Below, piece by piece: positions 42,592 through 51,997 of a DNA stretch of 64,000 nucleotides. This stretch comes from Bacillota bacterium (GTDB lineage Bacteria > Bacillota > Clostridia > DSM-8532), in NCBI GenBank assembly GCA_023411795.1, contig JAEYOK010000010.1:1-64000 (forward strand), read 5' to 3'. Position numbers and translations under genes: made by a program. The notes under the pieces are model-generated. The model was not told the origin of the DNA, searched no databases, and worked only from the letters and a program-made list of their open reading frames with translations. Position 1 is the stretch's first letter. Each line of letters opens with the position of its first letter.

Positions 42592-44127
42592 TCAATTCTC
42601 CTTTACAATGTTACGCTTAGCGCCCGACATGTAAAGTCCGAGCTCTTGTACCGTGGTTTTTTTAGGATCCAGTTCACCAACTATTTCGCCCTCATACATA
42701 ACTAATATACGGTCGCTTACATTCATTACTTCTTCCAGCTCAAGTGATACAAGCAAAACAGCTTTACCGGCATCTCGTCTGGCCACAAGCTGTTTGTGGA
42801 TATATTCGATAGCTCCCACATCAAGGCCACGGGTTGGTTGAACCGCAACCAATAACTCATGCTTTTTGTCTATTTCTCTAGCAATTATAGCCTTTTGCTG
42901 ATTACCACCAGACATACTTCTTGCAACAGTCACAGGACCTTGTCCGCTTCGAACATCATATTGTTCAATTAATTTATCAGCATAAAGCCTTACCTCTTGC
43001 TTTTTTATGAATCCCTTATTTTGAAAAGCCGGTTCCCAATAACGCTGTAACACCAGGTTTTCCTCCAGGGTATAGTCAAGAACCAGCCCATGTTTATGTC
43101 GATCCTCAGGTATATGACTCATTCCGCCCTTTGATCGAGTGCGGATATTAGCTTTTGTTATATTCTTACCACATAAACTTATATTTCCGCCACTTGCTTT
43201 TTCGAGTCCGGTAAGTGCTGAAACAAACTCAGTTTGTCCGTTTCCGTCAATACCTGCAAGACATACTATCTCCCCTGCTCTTACATCAAATGAAACATTA
43301 TTGACAGCATTATTCTTATGATGTTTTGATGGTACCGTAAGATTTCTTACAGAAAGAACTACATCCCCGACCTCAATGTCCTTTTTCTCAACTTCAAAAT
43401 TAACATCGCGTCCAACCATCATCCTGGATAGTTCTTCCTTGGTAGTATCCTTTATGTCAACTGTTCCTATGCACTTGCCCTTCCAAAGAACTGTGCAACG
43501 GTCTGCTACAGCCATAATCTCATTCAACTTATGGGTTATAAATAATATCGATTTTCCCTCTTTTGCAAACCCTCTCATTATTTCCATCAGTTCTTCGATT
43601 TCCTGAGGAGTTAATACAGCTGTGGGCTCATCAAATATTAGAATATCATTTTCACGGAATAGCATTTTTAGAATTTCAACACGTTGCTGCATTCCAACTG
43701 AAATCTTCTCTATAATTGCATCAGGATTAACTTTAAGCCCATATTGTTCGCTCAACTTTAATACCTTTTCTCTTGCTTCTTTCATTTGCAAGAAACCTGC
43801 TTTGTTTGGTTCAACACCTAAAATGATATTTTCAAGAACAGTAAATATCTCAACTAATTTGAAATGCTGGTGAACCATTCCGATTCCTAAAGCATTTGCA
43901 TCATTTGGATTATTAATTTTAACTGTCTTTCCGTTTTTTCTTATTTCGCCTTTTTCTGCCTGATATAATCCAAAAAGCACGCTCATTAAAGTAGACTTAC
44001 CTGCTCCGTTTTCACCTAATAAAGCATGTATTTCGCCTTTTTTTAAGCGCAAAGTTATATTATCATTTGCTATTATACCGGGAAACTCTTTTGTTATGTT
44101 GAGCATTTCGATAATATAATCATCCAT
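42592..44127 (-). CDS. Nucleoside-type ABC ATPase, double domain (NupO-like)
   Basis: A 511-residue ATPase with two ABC cassettes. The first has GENGAGKST, the VGMQQRVEIL signature and LIFDEPTAVLTPQE. The second has the degenerate GIDGNGQTE loop, SMSGGNQQKAIIARE and VAVQPTRGLDVGA. Degeneracy of the second P-loop is normal in the sugar/nucleoside family. It lies between a partial terminator following the binding protein gene and the two permease genes. Confidence 0.93.
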   Translation of the reverse strand: MDDYIIEMLNITKEFPGIIANDNITLRLKKGEIHALLGENGAGKSTLMSVLFGLYQAEKGEIRKNGKTVKINNPNDANALGIGMVHQHFKLVEIFTVLENIILGVEPNKAGFLQMKEAREKVLKLSEQYGLKVNPDAIIEKISVGMQQRVEILKMLFRENDILIFDEPTAVLTPQEIEELMEIMRGFAKEGKSILFITHKLNEIMAVADRCTVLWKGKCIGTVDIKDTTKEELSRMMVGRDVNFEVEKKDIEVGDVVLSVRNLTVPSKHHKNNAVNNVSFDVRAGEIVCLAGIDGNGQTEFVSALTGLEKASGGNISLCGKNITKANIRTRSKGGMSHIPEDRHKHGLVLDYTLEENLVLQRYWEPAFQNKGFIKKQEVRLYADKLIEQYDVRSGQGPVTVARSMSGGNQQKAIIAREIDKKHELLVAVQPTRGLDVGAIEYIHKQLVARRDAGKAVLLVSLELEEVMNVSDRILVMYEGEIVGELDPKKTTVQELGLYMSGAKRNIVKEN

Positions 44128-44163
44128 AGCTACCTCATTTTAATCTTGTATTTTACTATAAAT

Positions 44164-44192
44164 AAAGGGGAAAGCCATTTACCTTCCCCTTT
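44164..44192 (-). terminator. Attenuating hairpin inside nucleoside transporter operon
   Basis: AAAGGGGAA (44164-44172) pairs with TTCCCCTTT (44184-44192). On the minus strand it is followed by ATTTATAG, not a clean T-run. Placed between the binding protein gene and the ATPase gene, it would let the binding protein be made in excess. Confidence 0.65.
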
Positions 44193-44248
44193 AACTGTTT
44201 ATCCTTACATAAGGCACGGCCAATATGTTAGGTAATAATACTTTTTAT

Positions 44249-45379
44249 TTATCTTGTTGTTACTGAAACCTTTGAGAGGCTTAGACCGGCAACAAGCTCA
44301 TCAGCAGTTGCATAACCATTTGGATCTTCAATAGTAATGGTACGGATAGGATCAATTGAACCATCAACAAGCTTTGCGAAAATAACATCATAGTCAGCCT
44401 TTTTAAATGAGCTAAATCTGTCAAACGCATCAGCTTTAGCATCCCCGATGACTACTGTAGGTAATCCTACGCCATTGTTCTTTGCTTCAAAATAGGTAGT
44501 TTTACCACCAAACTTGTCCCAGCTATTATTCTTATAAATAGCTTCAAGAACTTGTTTAACTGAAGCGCCAAGACCTTTAGTTGCTGATGTTATAACCGTT
44601 TCACTATCATATCTTTGATCAACGTCAACACCGATTACTTTTTTACCAGCTTCTTGCGCGGCTGCCATAACACTCTTACCTACTGAACCACCGCAACCAA
44701 AAATAACCTCAGTACCTTCCTGATACATTGTCTTAGCTGTAGCTTTATTCGTATCTGTTTCAGCAAAGTCACCAGTATAGTGATATGTCGCTTTAATTGT
44801 ACCGTCTGCTAAACCTAACTCTTTTGCAGCATCCTCTGCGCCCTGCAAATATCCATAGCCAAACGCCTGAACTGCGGGAACAGCCATACCACCCATGAAT
44901 CCGAGCTTGGTATAACCGTCTTTAACAGCAGCATATCCTGCAAGATATCCTGATTCTTCCTCAGCATACTTGACTGCAGCCACATTACTATTGGTCATAT
45001 ATTCATAATCTGGATTATGAGGTTCACCATCTAGAAGAATAAACTTAGCTTCAGGATATTTGGTTTGAGCTTCGTATACCGCAACCTCAAAAAGGAAGCC
45101 TGGTGCTACGATAACCTTTGCACCACCGGTAATAGCTAAATCAATAGCTGCAAGGTATCCTGCATCGTCATATTTTTCTGGTTTATAATACTTATGAGTG
45201 ATTTTATTAGCCTTTGCAAATTCAACTACGCCTTCCCAAGAACCTTGATTAAATGATTTGTCATCGATATTGCCTTTGTCAGTTATAAGAGCAATCTCAT
45301 AACCTTTAGTCCCACCGCAACCTGCTAATAAAGTGAATGCAAAAATGACTAGCAGAACAATTGACAAAATTCTTTTCAT
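44249..45379 (-). CDS. BMP-family substrate-binding lipoprotein
   Basis: A 376-residue extracytoplasmic lipoprotein. The signal peptide ends in LLAGC with Cys21 as the lipidated residue. The body matches the basic membrane protein family (ALITDKGNIDDKSFNQGSWEG, FIL-LDGEPHNPDYEY region, GGMAVPAVQAFGYGYLQGAE). These proteins capture nucleosides for ABC import; Asp and Phe contacts in the DDKSFNQ loop are typical. It heads the four-gene transporter operon. The start at 45379 has AAGGGG upstream. Confidence 0.93.
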   Translation of the reverse strand: MKRILSIVLLVIFAFTLLAGCGGTKGYEIALITDKGNIDDKSFNQGSWEGVVEFAKANKITHKYYKPEKYDDAGYLAAIDLAITGGAKVIVAPGFLFEVAVYEAQTKYPEAKFILLDGEPHNPDYEYMTNSNVAAVKYAEEESGYLAGYAAVKDGYTKLGFMGGMAVPAVQAFGYGYLQGAEDAAKELGLADGTIKATYHYTGDFAETDTNKATAKTMYQEGTEVIFGCGGSVGKSVMAAAQEAGKKVIGVDVDQRYDSETVITSATKGLGASVKQVLEAIYKNNSWDKFGGKTTYFEAKNNGVGLPTVVIGDAKADAFDRFSSFKKADYDVIFAKLVDGSIDPIRTITIEDPNGYATADELVAGLSLSKVSVTTR

Positions 45380-45498
45380 ATCTTTTATTCCCCTTTTTAA
45401 TGTAATAGTTTGTATATATATATATTATCATTTTTTTATTATTTAGCAATAACTATCATTCTGTTTTTTCACAGATACACATAAGATAATATTTATTT

Positions 45499-46392
45499 TT
45501 ATTTTTTATTCAATTCAATAAATGAAATATCAGGTCGGTTAAATATTCTTATATTTATAACCGAATAACCTAAGCCTCTATTTACAATCATCTTTGAGGA
45601 ATTATTCTCAAATAGTCCGGCATCGTATTCAGGAAAGAAAACTCTTTCCGGTGATAGAAGCCCTCCTTTAAAAGGTATCTGTATTATCCCGCCATGTATA
45701 TGTCCTGATAAAGTCAAATCAGCACCCCAAGAAGCGTACTCCTTAAAATATGCAGGATTATGGGCGAGTAAAATGTTAAAACCGTCTTCCTTCTTCCCTA
45801 TCATCCCTTCCATATAAGACACATTTAACGACAAATTTTCATCATATGGCTCAATATCCCTTCTGGAATAATGATAAAGCTCTAAAGTAAGGCCTGATAA
45901 TAATATTTTGCTTTTCCCTTTGGTAATTGTGGTCTTCTCGTTGTCTAAAAGAACAACCCCTCTTTTTTTAACCTCTTGAATAAAACTATAGTAATTTACA
46001 TTCGTATCACCATTATCGTTAATCCATCTGGCGATTTGCTCATGATTTCCGAGGCACATATAAATCGGACATGTGTTGTCTAATTTATCAATAAAGTCCA
46101 AAAAGGCTTTGCCATCGTCAATTGTTGAACTCATCATATCTCCTGTAGCAAAGAGAATATCCGGCTTTAAAGCTTTTATCCTTCTTGCTAAGGCTGTATT
46201 TCCCACACCAAAGGTTTTTCCATGCATATCGCTTATCTGTACTATCCTGAATTTATCAAACTCCTCTGGAAGATTATCATACTCCAATCTATATTTGCTT
46301 ACCAGAAGAGTGTCATTCTGCCAATACAAAAACAATATCAGGAATATGAAAAATGATATTACGTATATTAATTTTTTAAATTTTTTAAGCAT
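45499..46392 (-). CDS. Membrane-anchored metallophosphoesterase
   Basis: A 297-residue calcineurin-like phosphoesterase, YkuE/YaeI-like, with an N-terminal membrane anchor (residues 8-25). Metal-site motifs are QISDMHG, ATGDMMS, LGNHEQ and SGHIHGG. Members act on phospholipid-like or other phosphoesters; the substrate is not known. The ATG at 46392 with TGAGG is chosen. It lies upstream of the transporter operon by 119 bases but is probably a separate unit. Confidence 0.88.
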   Translation of the reverse strand: MLKKFKKLIYVISFFIFLILFLYWQNDTLLVSKYRLEYDNLPEEFDKFRIVQISDMHGKTFGVGNTALARRIKALKPDILFATGDMMSSTIDDGKAFLDFIDKLDNTCPIYMCLGNHEQIARWINDNGDTNVNYYSFIQEVKKRGVVLLDNEKTTITKGKSKILLSGLTLELYHYSRRDIEPYDENLSLNVSYMEGMIGKKEDGFNILLAHNPAYFKEYASWGADLTLSGHIHGGIIQIPFKGGLLSPERVFFPEYDAGLFENNSSKMIVNRGLGYSVINIRIFNRPDISFIELNKK

Positions 46393-46614
46393 ATAAAACC
46401 TCAAGAGAGAAATGCACTATTTTTCATTAACAAATTAACATATGATGCTAAGAGTAGTCAACACAGATTAACCTGGTGTTTTATTTCCCGGCAAAGTACT
46501 TAAAACTAATTTCGTTTGAACAAATGGTGAAGTTATTGATATACTAACTATATAATATAAAAAGTCAGGCTACCAATACATCCACAAATATTTTAAATTA
46601 AAGGAGCGATAGAA

Positions 46615-47133
46615 TTGATTGATGGTTTTTCATTGATTAAGGCGGATGAAATAGCGGATAATCCGTTTAAATTAATCGGCCGTGATTGGATGCTAATTAC
46701 AGCCGGAACCCCAGACAACTATAATACTATGACCGCCAGTTGGGGAGGCATGGGTTTTCTCTGGAACAAAAATGTATGCTTCATTTTTGTAAGGCCAAGT
46801 CGGTATACCTATCAATTTATGGAAAAGAATGAAACTTTCTCTCTAAGCTTTTTTACCGAAGAATGGCGAAACGCATTAAGTTTATGCGGGAAAAAATCAG
46901 GAAGAGATATTGATAAAGCAAAAGAAACCGGCCTTATACCGATTCATGGAAGTAATCATACTACGGGCTTTAAACAAGCAAGACTAATTATTGAATGTAA
47001 AAAGCTGTACTTCCAGGACATAGATCCCAATCAGTTTTTAGACCCATCAATAGAAAAAAACTATAACGGTGCAGATTACCATCGGGTATATATAGGAGAG
47101 ATTCTAAGTATTAATGTTAATGATCAAATGTAG
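46615..47133 (+). CDS. Flavin reductase-like domain protein
   Basis: A 172-residue FMN-binding split-barrel protein of the flavin reductase-like group. The N-terminal WMLITAGTPDNYNTMTASWGGMGFLW and the FSLSFFTEEW segment bind flavin. Clostridial members of this size are poorly characterised and may reduce flavin or small electrophiles. The start is TTG at 46615 behind AAAGGAG. Its 3' end overlaps that of the convergent hemZ by 17 bases. Confidence 0.85.
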   Translation: MIDGFSLIKADEIADNPFKLIGRDWMLITAGTPDNYNTMTASWGGMGFLWNKNVCFIFVRPSRYTYQFMEKNETFSLSFFTEEWRNALSLCGKKSGRDIDKAKETGLIPIHGSNHTTGFKQARLIIECKKLYFQDIDPNQFLDPSIEKNYNGADYHRVYIGEILSINVNDQM

Positions 47134-48673
47134 TATGGCTCTTAAAGTTTAGTATAGAATTTTTCCTTTCAAGCATTTCGTCAATACGTTCAATATACTG
47201 AGCGACCTCTTTAATATTATAGGTTCGCTCTATTTTTTTATCTTCACAGGAAACATATTTTGAAATAGCACCTGCGCCCATTGCTATTATAGTCTGAACC
47301 TCCTCCATGGTGTGAATATTATAGAGGCATTCAAGTCCCGGTTTTGAATAGCCGGTATTCTCCAGATTGGCTAATATATTCTTCTGCCTATACAGGTAAT
47401 AAGGTCTCATTCCCATTCTTATTGCCGATTGTCTAGCCGCTTCGGTCATCGTTTCTACAATTGTGTCAGCGGTAAGCCTGTAAGCATTTATGTTCTCATG
47501 GAGCTTCGAAGCCCTTTTTACAGCCATCGTATGAACTGTAAAGCTTTCCGGGGCCATTTCTTCAATTTTTTTAAGAGTAAATCCGAACATTTCTTCATCT
47601 TCATTTGGAAGGCCTGCTATAATGTCCATATTAATATTATCAAAGCCCATATCTCTGGCCATTTTGAATTTATCTACTATTTCCTCCGGGGTATGGTTTC
47701 TTCCTATTGCTTTCAATGTCGATGGGTTCATAGTTTGGGGATTAATACTTATTCTTGTAACATTATTATTCTTCAGTATGAGTAGTTTTTCTTCCGTAAT
47801 AGTGTCAGGTCTTCCGGCCTCAACTGTAAATTCTTTATTCTCAATATTAAAGCACTCGTTTGTAAGCTCTAAAATCCTGCCCAGGTTATAAGCATCAAGT
47901 GCTGTGGGAGTACCTCCACCGATATACACCGACTGTACTTTTAAATTGTTGGACTTAACCATTTGTCCCATATGACGAATCTCTTTTTCAAGAGCTTCAA
48001 CATAACCGGGAATTAATGATTTAAAACGTTCTACAGGGTAGGATGTAAAAGAGCAATATAAGCACCGGCTGGCACAAAAAGGTATTCCTATATAGAGATG
48101 AATACTTTTAGAATCAGGTTTTATATAGGGAAGTTCTACCTTAGCCACATCATAAAGCAAGCCTGCCTTTTCCTCATTCATTGCGGTTGATTTTATAAGC
48201 AAGTTAATAGTTTCATTTTTATTTAGACCCTCGTTAATACAGTTCATTGCTAGCTTTACAGGTCTTACCCCCGTTAATGAACCATAGGGAAGCTGTTTTC
48301 CGGTGGCCTTAGATAAAACATCAACAATACATGCACCTACAAGTATCTTATGGCTTTTAAGGATTCTACCTCCGGGCTCTTTTGTTTCGGATAATGAAAC
48401 TGTTTTCGTACTTGAATAATCAGCACTGATTCCTTTTAATGAAAGAACATCTGCATTTTCGTTTTTTTCAAGATGTGAATAGTAGTTCACCCTGCACTGC
48501 CATATTTCATTATCCTCGATATCTATGGATAAAACAGAACCCGATGTAAATTTATTTGACTCAGAAATAAAACTAAATGAATCCTCGTTAAAAAAGAGGC
48601 GTATCAAAACCCACGCCTCATGCTCCATATCTATACCATTCATGGCTATCCAAAGCTTTGTTTGATTAGACAT
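47117..48673 (-). CDS. hemZ: HemZ, coproporphyrinogen III oxidase-like radical SAM
   Basis: A 518-residue radical SAM protein of the HemZ type, related to oxygen-independent coproporphyrinogen dehydrogenase. The cluster motif is CASRCLYC (CX3CX2C) in GIPFCASRCLYCSFTS, and YIGGGTPTAL binds SAM. An N-terminal region of about 150 residues precedes the core, as in Bacillus HemZ. True heme activity is doubtful in some homologues, and no other heme gene is near. It overlaps the MBL gene by eight bases; GGAAGA is the ribosome-binding site. Confidence 0.88.
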   Translation of the reverse strand: MSNQTKLWIAMNGIDMEHEAWVLIRLFFNEDSFSFISESNKFTSGSVLSIDIEDNEIWQCRVNYYSHLEKNENADVLSLKGISADYSSTKTVSLSETKEPGGRILKSHKILVGACIVDVLSKATGKQLPYGSLTGVRPVKLAMNCINEGLNKNETINLLIKSTAMNEEKAGLLYDVAKVELPYIKPDSKSIHLYIGIPFCASRCLYCSFTSYPVERFKSLIPGYVEALEKEIRHMGQMVKSNNLKVQSVYIGGGTPTALDAYNLGRILELTNECFNIENKEFTVEAGRPDTITEEKLLILKNNNVTRISINPQTMNPSTLKAIGRNHTPEEIVDKFKMARDMGFDNINMDIIAGLPNEDEEMFGFTLKKIEEMAPESFTVHTMAVKRASKLHENINAYRLTADTIVETMTEAARQSAIRMGMRPYYLYRQKNILANLENTGYSKPGLECLYNIHTMEEVQTIIAMGAGAISKYVSCEDKKIERTYNIKEVAQYIERIDEMLERKNSILNFKSHTTFDH

Positions 48674-49283
48674 AAGGATTATTCTTCCTTTCAAAAGCAA
48701 TCGTTGTTGACTGACCATGGCCGGGATAGACTATGATTTCATCATTCAATGTAAACAACCGATTTTTTATGGAATTAATAAGCTTCTGTAGACTTCCACC
48801 ATACAGGTCGGTCCTACCAATACTCAGTTGAAATAATGTATCCCCTGTAAACAACATGTCACCGAAAAGAACGCATACACCACCTGCCGAATGTCCGGGA
48901 GTATGGATAATTTCTAAAACTGAATCTCCCAAAGGAAGCTTGTCACCGTCTTTCAAAAAATAATCCGGTGGAAAGTTTAATGGACTAATGTTGAAGCCGA
49001 ACAGCTCATAACCATTTTTTGCAGAATCCGAATACATTGACAAATCATCCCGATGAATACAAAGAAGAGCGTTTGTTTCATTCTTTATTTCTCCGGCGTA
49101 GAGTATATGGTCAACATGCCCATGAGTAAGTATGATATATTTTACTGTAAGATTTTTTTCTTTAACTACTTTTAAAATATCTTTGGGCTTGTTGCCACAA
49201 TCAATGATGGCACAATTATTTTGGCTCTCTATTATATATGTGTTTGAGCCAAAGACCCCGTTTGATAATATCGTAAGTTCCAT
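48666..49283 (-). CDS. MBL-fold metallohydrolase (glyoxalase II-like)
   Basis: A 205-residue metallo-beta-lactamase-fold hydrolase. LTHGHVDHILYAG binds the metals, TPGHSAGGVC and FTGDTLF supply further ligands, and YPGHGQST ends the active site. It resembles YqgX-type hydroxyacylglutathione hydrolase-like proteins; thioester hydrolysis is likely but the substrate is unknown. It is 12 bases downstream of dtd, in the same operon as hemZ. Confidence 0.9.
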   Translation of the reverse strand: MELTILSNGVFGSNTYIIESQNNCAIIDCGNKPKDILKVVKEKNLTVKYIILTHGHVDHILYAGEIKNETNALLCIHRDDLSMYSDSAKNGYELFGFNISPLNFPPDYFLKDGDKLPLGDSVLEIIHTPGHSAGGVCVLFGDMLFTGDTLFQLSIGRTDLYGGSLQKLINSIKNRLFTLNDEIIVYPGHGQSTTIAFERKNNPYV

Positions 49284-49295
49284 AATACTATATCC

Positions 49296-49748
49296 TTAAA
49301 AGTTCTTTTTACTATCTACAAGAAGAGTGACCGGTCCATCGTTTACCAGATCAACTTCCATCTCAGCCTGAAAAACACCTGATTCTACTTTGATATTATA
49401 TTTCTTTTTAAGAAGGTCCATGAATTTCTCGTACAAATCCCGTGCTATCTCCGGTCTGGCCGCACTTGAATAACTGGGACGTTTACCCTTACGACAATCA
49501 CCAAAAAGAGTGAATTGCGAAATAACAAGGGCTTGTCCTCCCACATCCAGAACCGATAGATTCATTTTATCCTCAGAGTCTTCAAAAATACGTAAATTTG
49601 CTACTTTATCAACCAGATATTCAATATCCTTGATTTCATCATCTAGTCCAACACCAAGAAAAACAAGAATACCCTTTTCAATTTTACCTGTTACATTGCC
49701 TTCAACTCTGACCTCTGCACGTTTTACACGTTGTACTACAGCGCGCAT
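49296..49748 (-). CDS. dtd: D-aminoacyl-tRNA deacylase
   Basis: The 150-residue Dtd removes D-amino acids (and glycine mis-charged on tRNA-Ala) from tRNA. The start MRAVVQRVKRAEVRVEG, SQFTLFGDC and the C-terminal DGPVTLLVDS motif replace the canonical GPVT pocket. The ATG at 49748 follows GGAGG. The order rel, dtd, MBL, hemZ on the minus strand matches many Firmicutes. Confidence 0.95.
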   Translation of the reverse strand: MRAVVQRVKRAEVRVEGNVTGKIEKGILVFLGVGLDDEIKDIEYLVDKVANLRIFEDSEDKMNLSVLDVGGQALVISQFTLFGDCRKGKRPSYSSAARPEIARDLYEKFMDLLKKKYNIKVESGVFQAEMEVDLVNDGPVTLLVDSKKNF

Positions 49749-49802
49749 TCTAACCTCCACGCCATTACATAAACTATTAATAGTTTTCGAACAGGATTCA
49801 CG

Positions 49803-51986
49803 CTATTTGTTTCTTGATATCTCAAATACGTCCTTGATACGGCTCATTTTTGTGATAATCTTGTCCAATTGGTCCGTATTATTAATTTCCAGAGTCATAT
49901 ACATCAATACCGACATATCTTTACTTGTTCTTGCATTAATTGCTCTTAATGGGATCCTAGATTCCCCTATGGCGTTTGTTATCTCAACTATAAGCCCGGG
50001 TCTATCATTAGCTTTAAGGGTAATCTCAGCCAAATACGATACATTGGGTAAAACGCTCTTATACCAGTAAACATCAATAAGACGGGCATCTCCGTCAAAT
50101 ACCGTGTTGCGTACATTGGGGCAATCACTTCTATGAACTGAAACCCCACGTCCTCTTGTTATATAACCGATTATTTCGTCCCCCGGAACCGGGTTACAGC
50201 ATCTGGACAATCTGACTAAGCAATTATCAATACCCTTAACTATTACACCACTCTCAGGAAGGTTTTTAGTCTTCTTTTTCTTTTCTTTCTCAATCTGGTC
50301 AAGAAGCATATGAGTTTGTTCTTCGGGTGGAAGACTTTTTCTATACTCCTCTTTCAGCCTTGATACTATCTTTTTAGCAGTAATTGCTCCCAAAGCAATT
50401 GCTGCATAAAGATCCTCCATATTGTGGAAATTATACTTCTTAAGAACTGAGTCTATATAATCACTCTTTATGGCCTGATTCACGGTAAGAGCGTTCTTTT
50501 TTATCTCTTTCTCAAAGATATCCTTACCCTGCTCTACATTCTCTTCTCTTTTTTCTTTCTTAAACCATTGATTTATCTTGTTTCTCGCCTGTGATGTCTT
50601 AGCTATCTTTAGCCAATCCCTACTAGGGCCGTTACTGGCTCCGGATGTTATTATTTCGATAATATCGCCGTTTTTAAGCTCATAATCCAGCTTTTCAATT
50701 CGACCGTTTATCTTTGCGCCTATCATTCTGTTACCGATAGCGCTATGAATTGAATAAGCAAAGTCTATGGGGTTTGAGCCTGCCCTAAGGTTTTTAACAT
50801 CTCCCTTTGGAGTAAAAACAAATACCTCATCAGTAAATAAATCAATCCTGAGATTCTCCATGAACTCATCAGCATCTTTTGCTTCCTTTTGCCATTCAAT
50901 CATTTGCCTTAGCCATGTAAGTTTCTCGGCATATGATTTTTCACCATATCCACCCTCTTTATACTGCCAATGAGCCGCAATACCCACTTCAGCAACACGG
51001 TGCATTTCCCATGTTCTTATTTGAATCTCAAAAGGAGTTCCCTCCGGGCCAATAACTGTTGAGTGCAGAGACTGATACATATTAGGTTTTGGCATTGAAA
51101 TATAGTCTTTAAAACGACCGGGCATGGGCTTAAACATTTCATGCATGAGTCCCAGAACGGCATAACAATCCTTAACTGAATCAACAATTAATCGTATAGC
51201 AAAAAGATCATATATCTGATCAAGGGTCTTGCTTTGAGTAGTCATTTTCTTGTATATGCTATAAAGATGCTTTGCTCTGCCCTCTATATTTGCTTCTATC
51301 TCTACCTCAGCGGTTTTTTTCCTGACATCCTCAATTATATTATTAATATATTCTTCGCGTTCTCTACGTTTTTTAGCGATTTTCTCTGCGAGTTCATAAT
51401 AGCTCTTCTCATCGGTATATCTAAAGCTTAAGTCTTCCAGTTCGCCTTTAATTTTATGGATACCAAGACGATGAGCCAAGGGGGCATATATTTCCATGGT
51501 TTCACGAGCCTTTTGCTCCTGCTTTTCCTTGGTCATAAACTTTAGGGTTCTCATATTATGAAGACGATCGGCAAGCTTAATAATAATTACACGAATATCC
51601 TTTGCCATTGCCAGGAACATCTTACGAAAATTCTCGGCCGCTATTTCCTGTTTTGTTGTATAAGGTATTTTAGTTAGCTTTGTTACACCTTCCACAAGCT
51701 CGGCAATCTCAAAACCGACCTCTTTTTTTATTTGCTCATAAGTAAAAGTTGTGTCCTCAATTGTATCGTGAAGAATTCCTGCAGCTATTGAGCTTTCATC
51801 CATTTCGAGCTCAGCGAGAATACACCCGACCTCAACAGGATGGATGATATAGGGATCTCCTGATACCCGTTCTTGACCTTCGTGGGCTTGCGTAGAAAGG
51901 TTATATGCTTTCTCAATAAGGTCAAAGTTAGCATCTGGATTGTACTTTTCAATTAGTCCCTTCAGTCTCATGAACTCAGTAATCAT
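49803..51986 (-). CDS. relA: Bifunctional (p)ppGpp synthetase/hydrolase Rel
   Basis: A 727-residue long RSH protein. The HD hydrolase domain (ILHDTIEDT, residues about 65-75) is followed by the synthetase domain (YDLFAIRLIV, GYAVLGLMHE-like region), TGS (FVFTPKGDVKNLRAGS) and a C-terminal ACT domain. It makes and breaks the alarmone on amino acid starvation. Of two ATGs, the one at 51986 has GGGAG five bases upstream; the other at 51998 overlaps the recJ stop. Transcription is coupled to recJ. Confidence 0.95.
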   Translation of the reverse strand: MITEFMRLKGLIEKYNPDANFDLIEKAYNLSTQAHEGQERVSGDPYIIHPVEVGCILAELEMDESSIAAGILHDTIEDTTFTYEQIKKEVGFEIAELVEGVTKLTKIPYTTKQEIAAENFRKMFLAMAKDIRVIIIKLADRLHNMRTLKFMTKEKQEQKARETMEIYAPLAHRLGIHKIKGELEDLSFRYTDEKSYYELAEKIAKKRREREEYINNIIEDVRKKTAEVEIEANIEGRAKHLYSIYKKMTTQSKTLDQIYDLFAIRLIVDSVKDCYAVLGLMHEMFKPMPGRFKDYISMPKPNMYQSLHSTVIGPEGTPFEIQIRTWEMHRVAEVGIAAHWQYKEGGYGEKSYAEKLTWLRQMIEWQKEAKDADEFMENLRIDLFTDEVFVFTPKGDVKNLRAGSNPIDFAYSIHSAIGNRMIGAKINGRIEKLDYELKNGDIIEIITSGASNGPSRDWLKIAKTSQARNKINQWFKKEKREENVEQGKDIFEKEIKKNALTVNQAIKSDYIDSVLKKYNFHNMEDLYAAIALGAITAKKIVSRLKEEYRKSLPPEEQTHMLLDQIEKEKKKKTKNLPESGVIVKGIDNCLVRLSRCCNPVPGDEIIGYITRGRGVSVHRSDCPNVRNTVFDGDARLIDVYWYKSVLPNVSYLAEITLKANDRPGLIVEITNAIGESRIPLRAINARTSKDMSVLMYMTLEINNTDQLDKIITKMSRIKDVFEISRNK

Positions 51987-51997
51987 TTTTTCTCCCA

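Noticed and set aside
45380..45498. Purine or nucleoside riboswitch before the BMP lipoprotein gene
   Set aside because: The leader is short and AT-rich with no conserved aptamer features.
49510..50070. 186-codon plus-strand reading frame across dtd and rel
   Set aside because: It lies opposite two well-supported genes, is rich in Ser/Thr/Ile as expected for an antisense frame, and has no ribosome-binding site.
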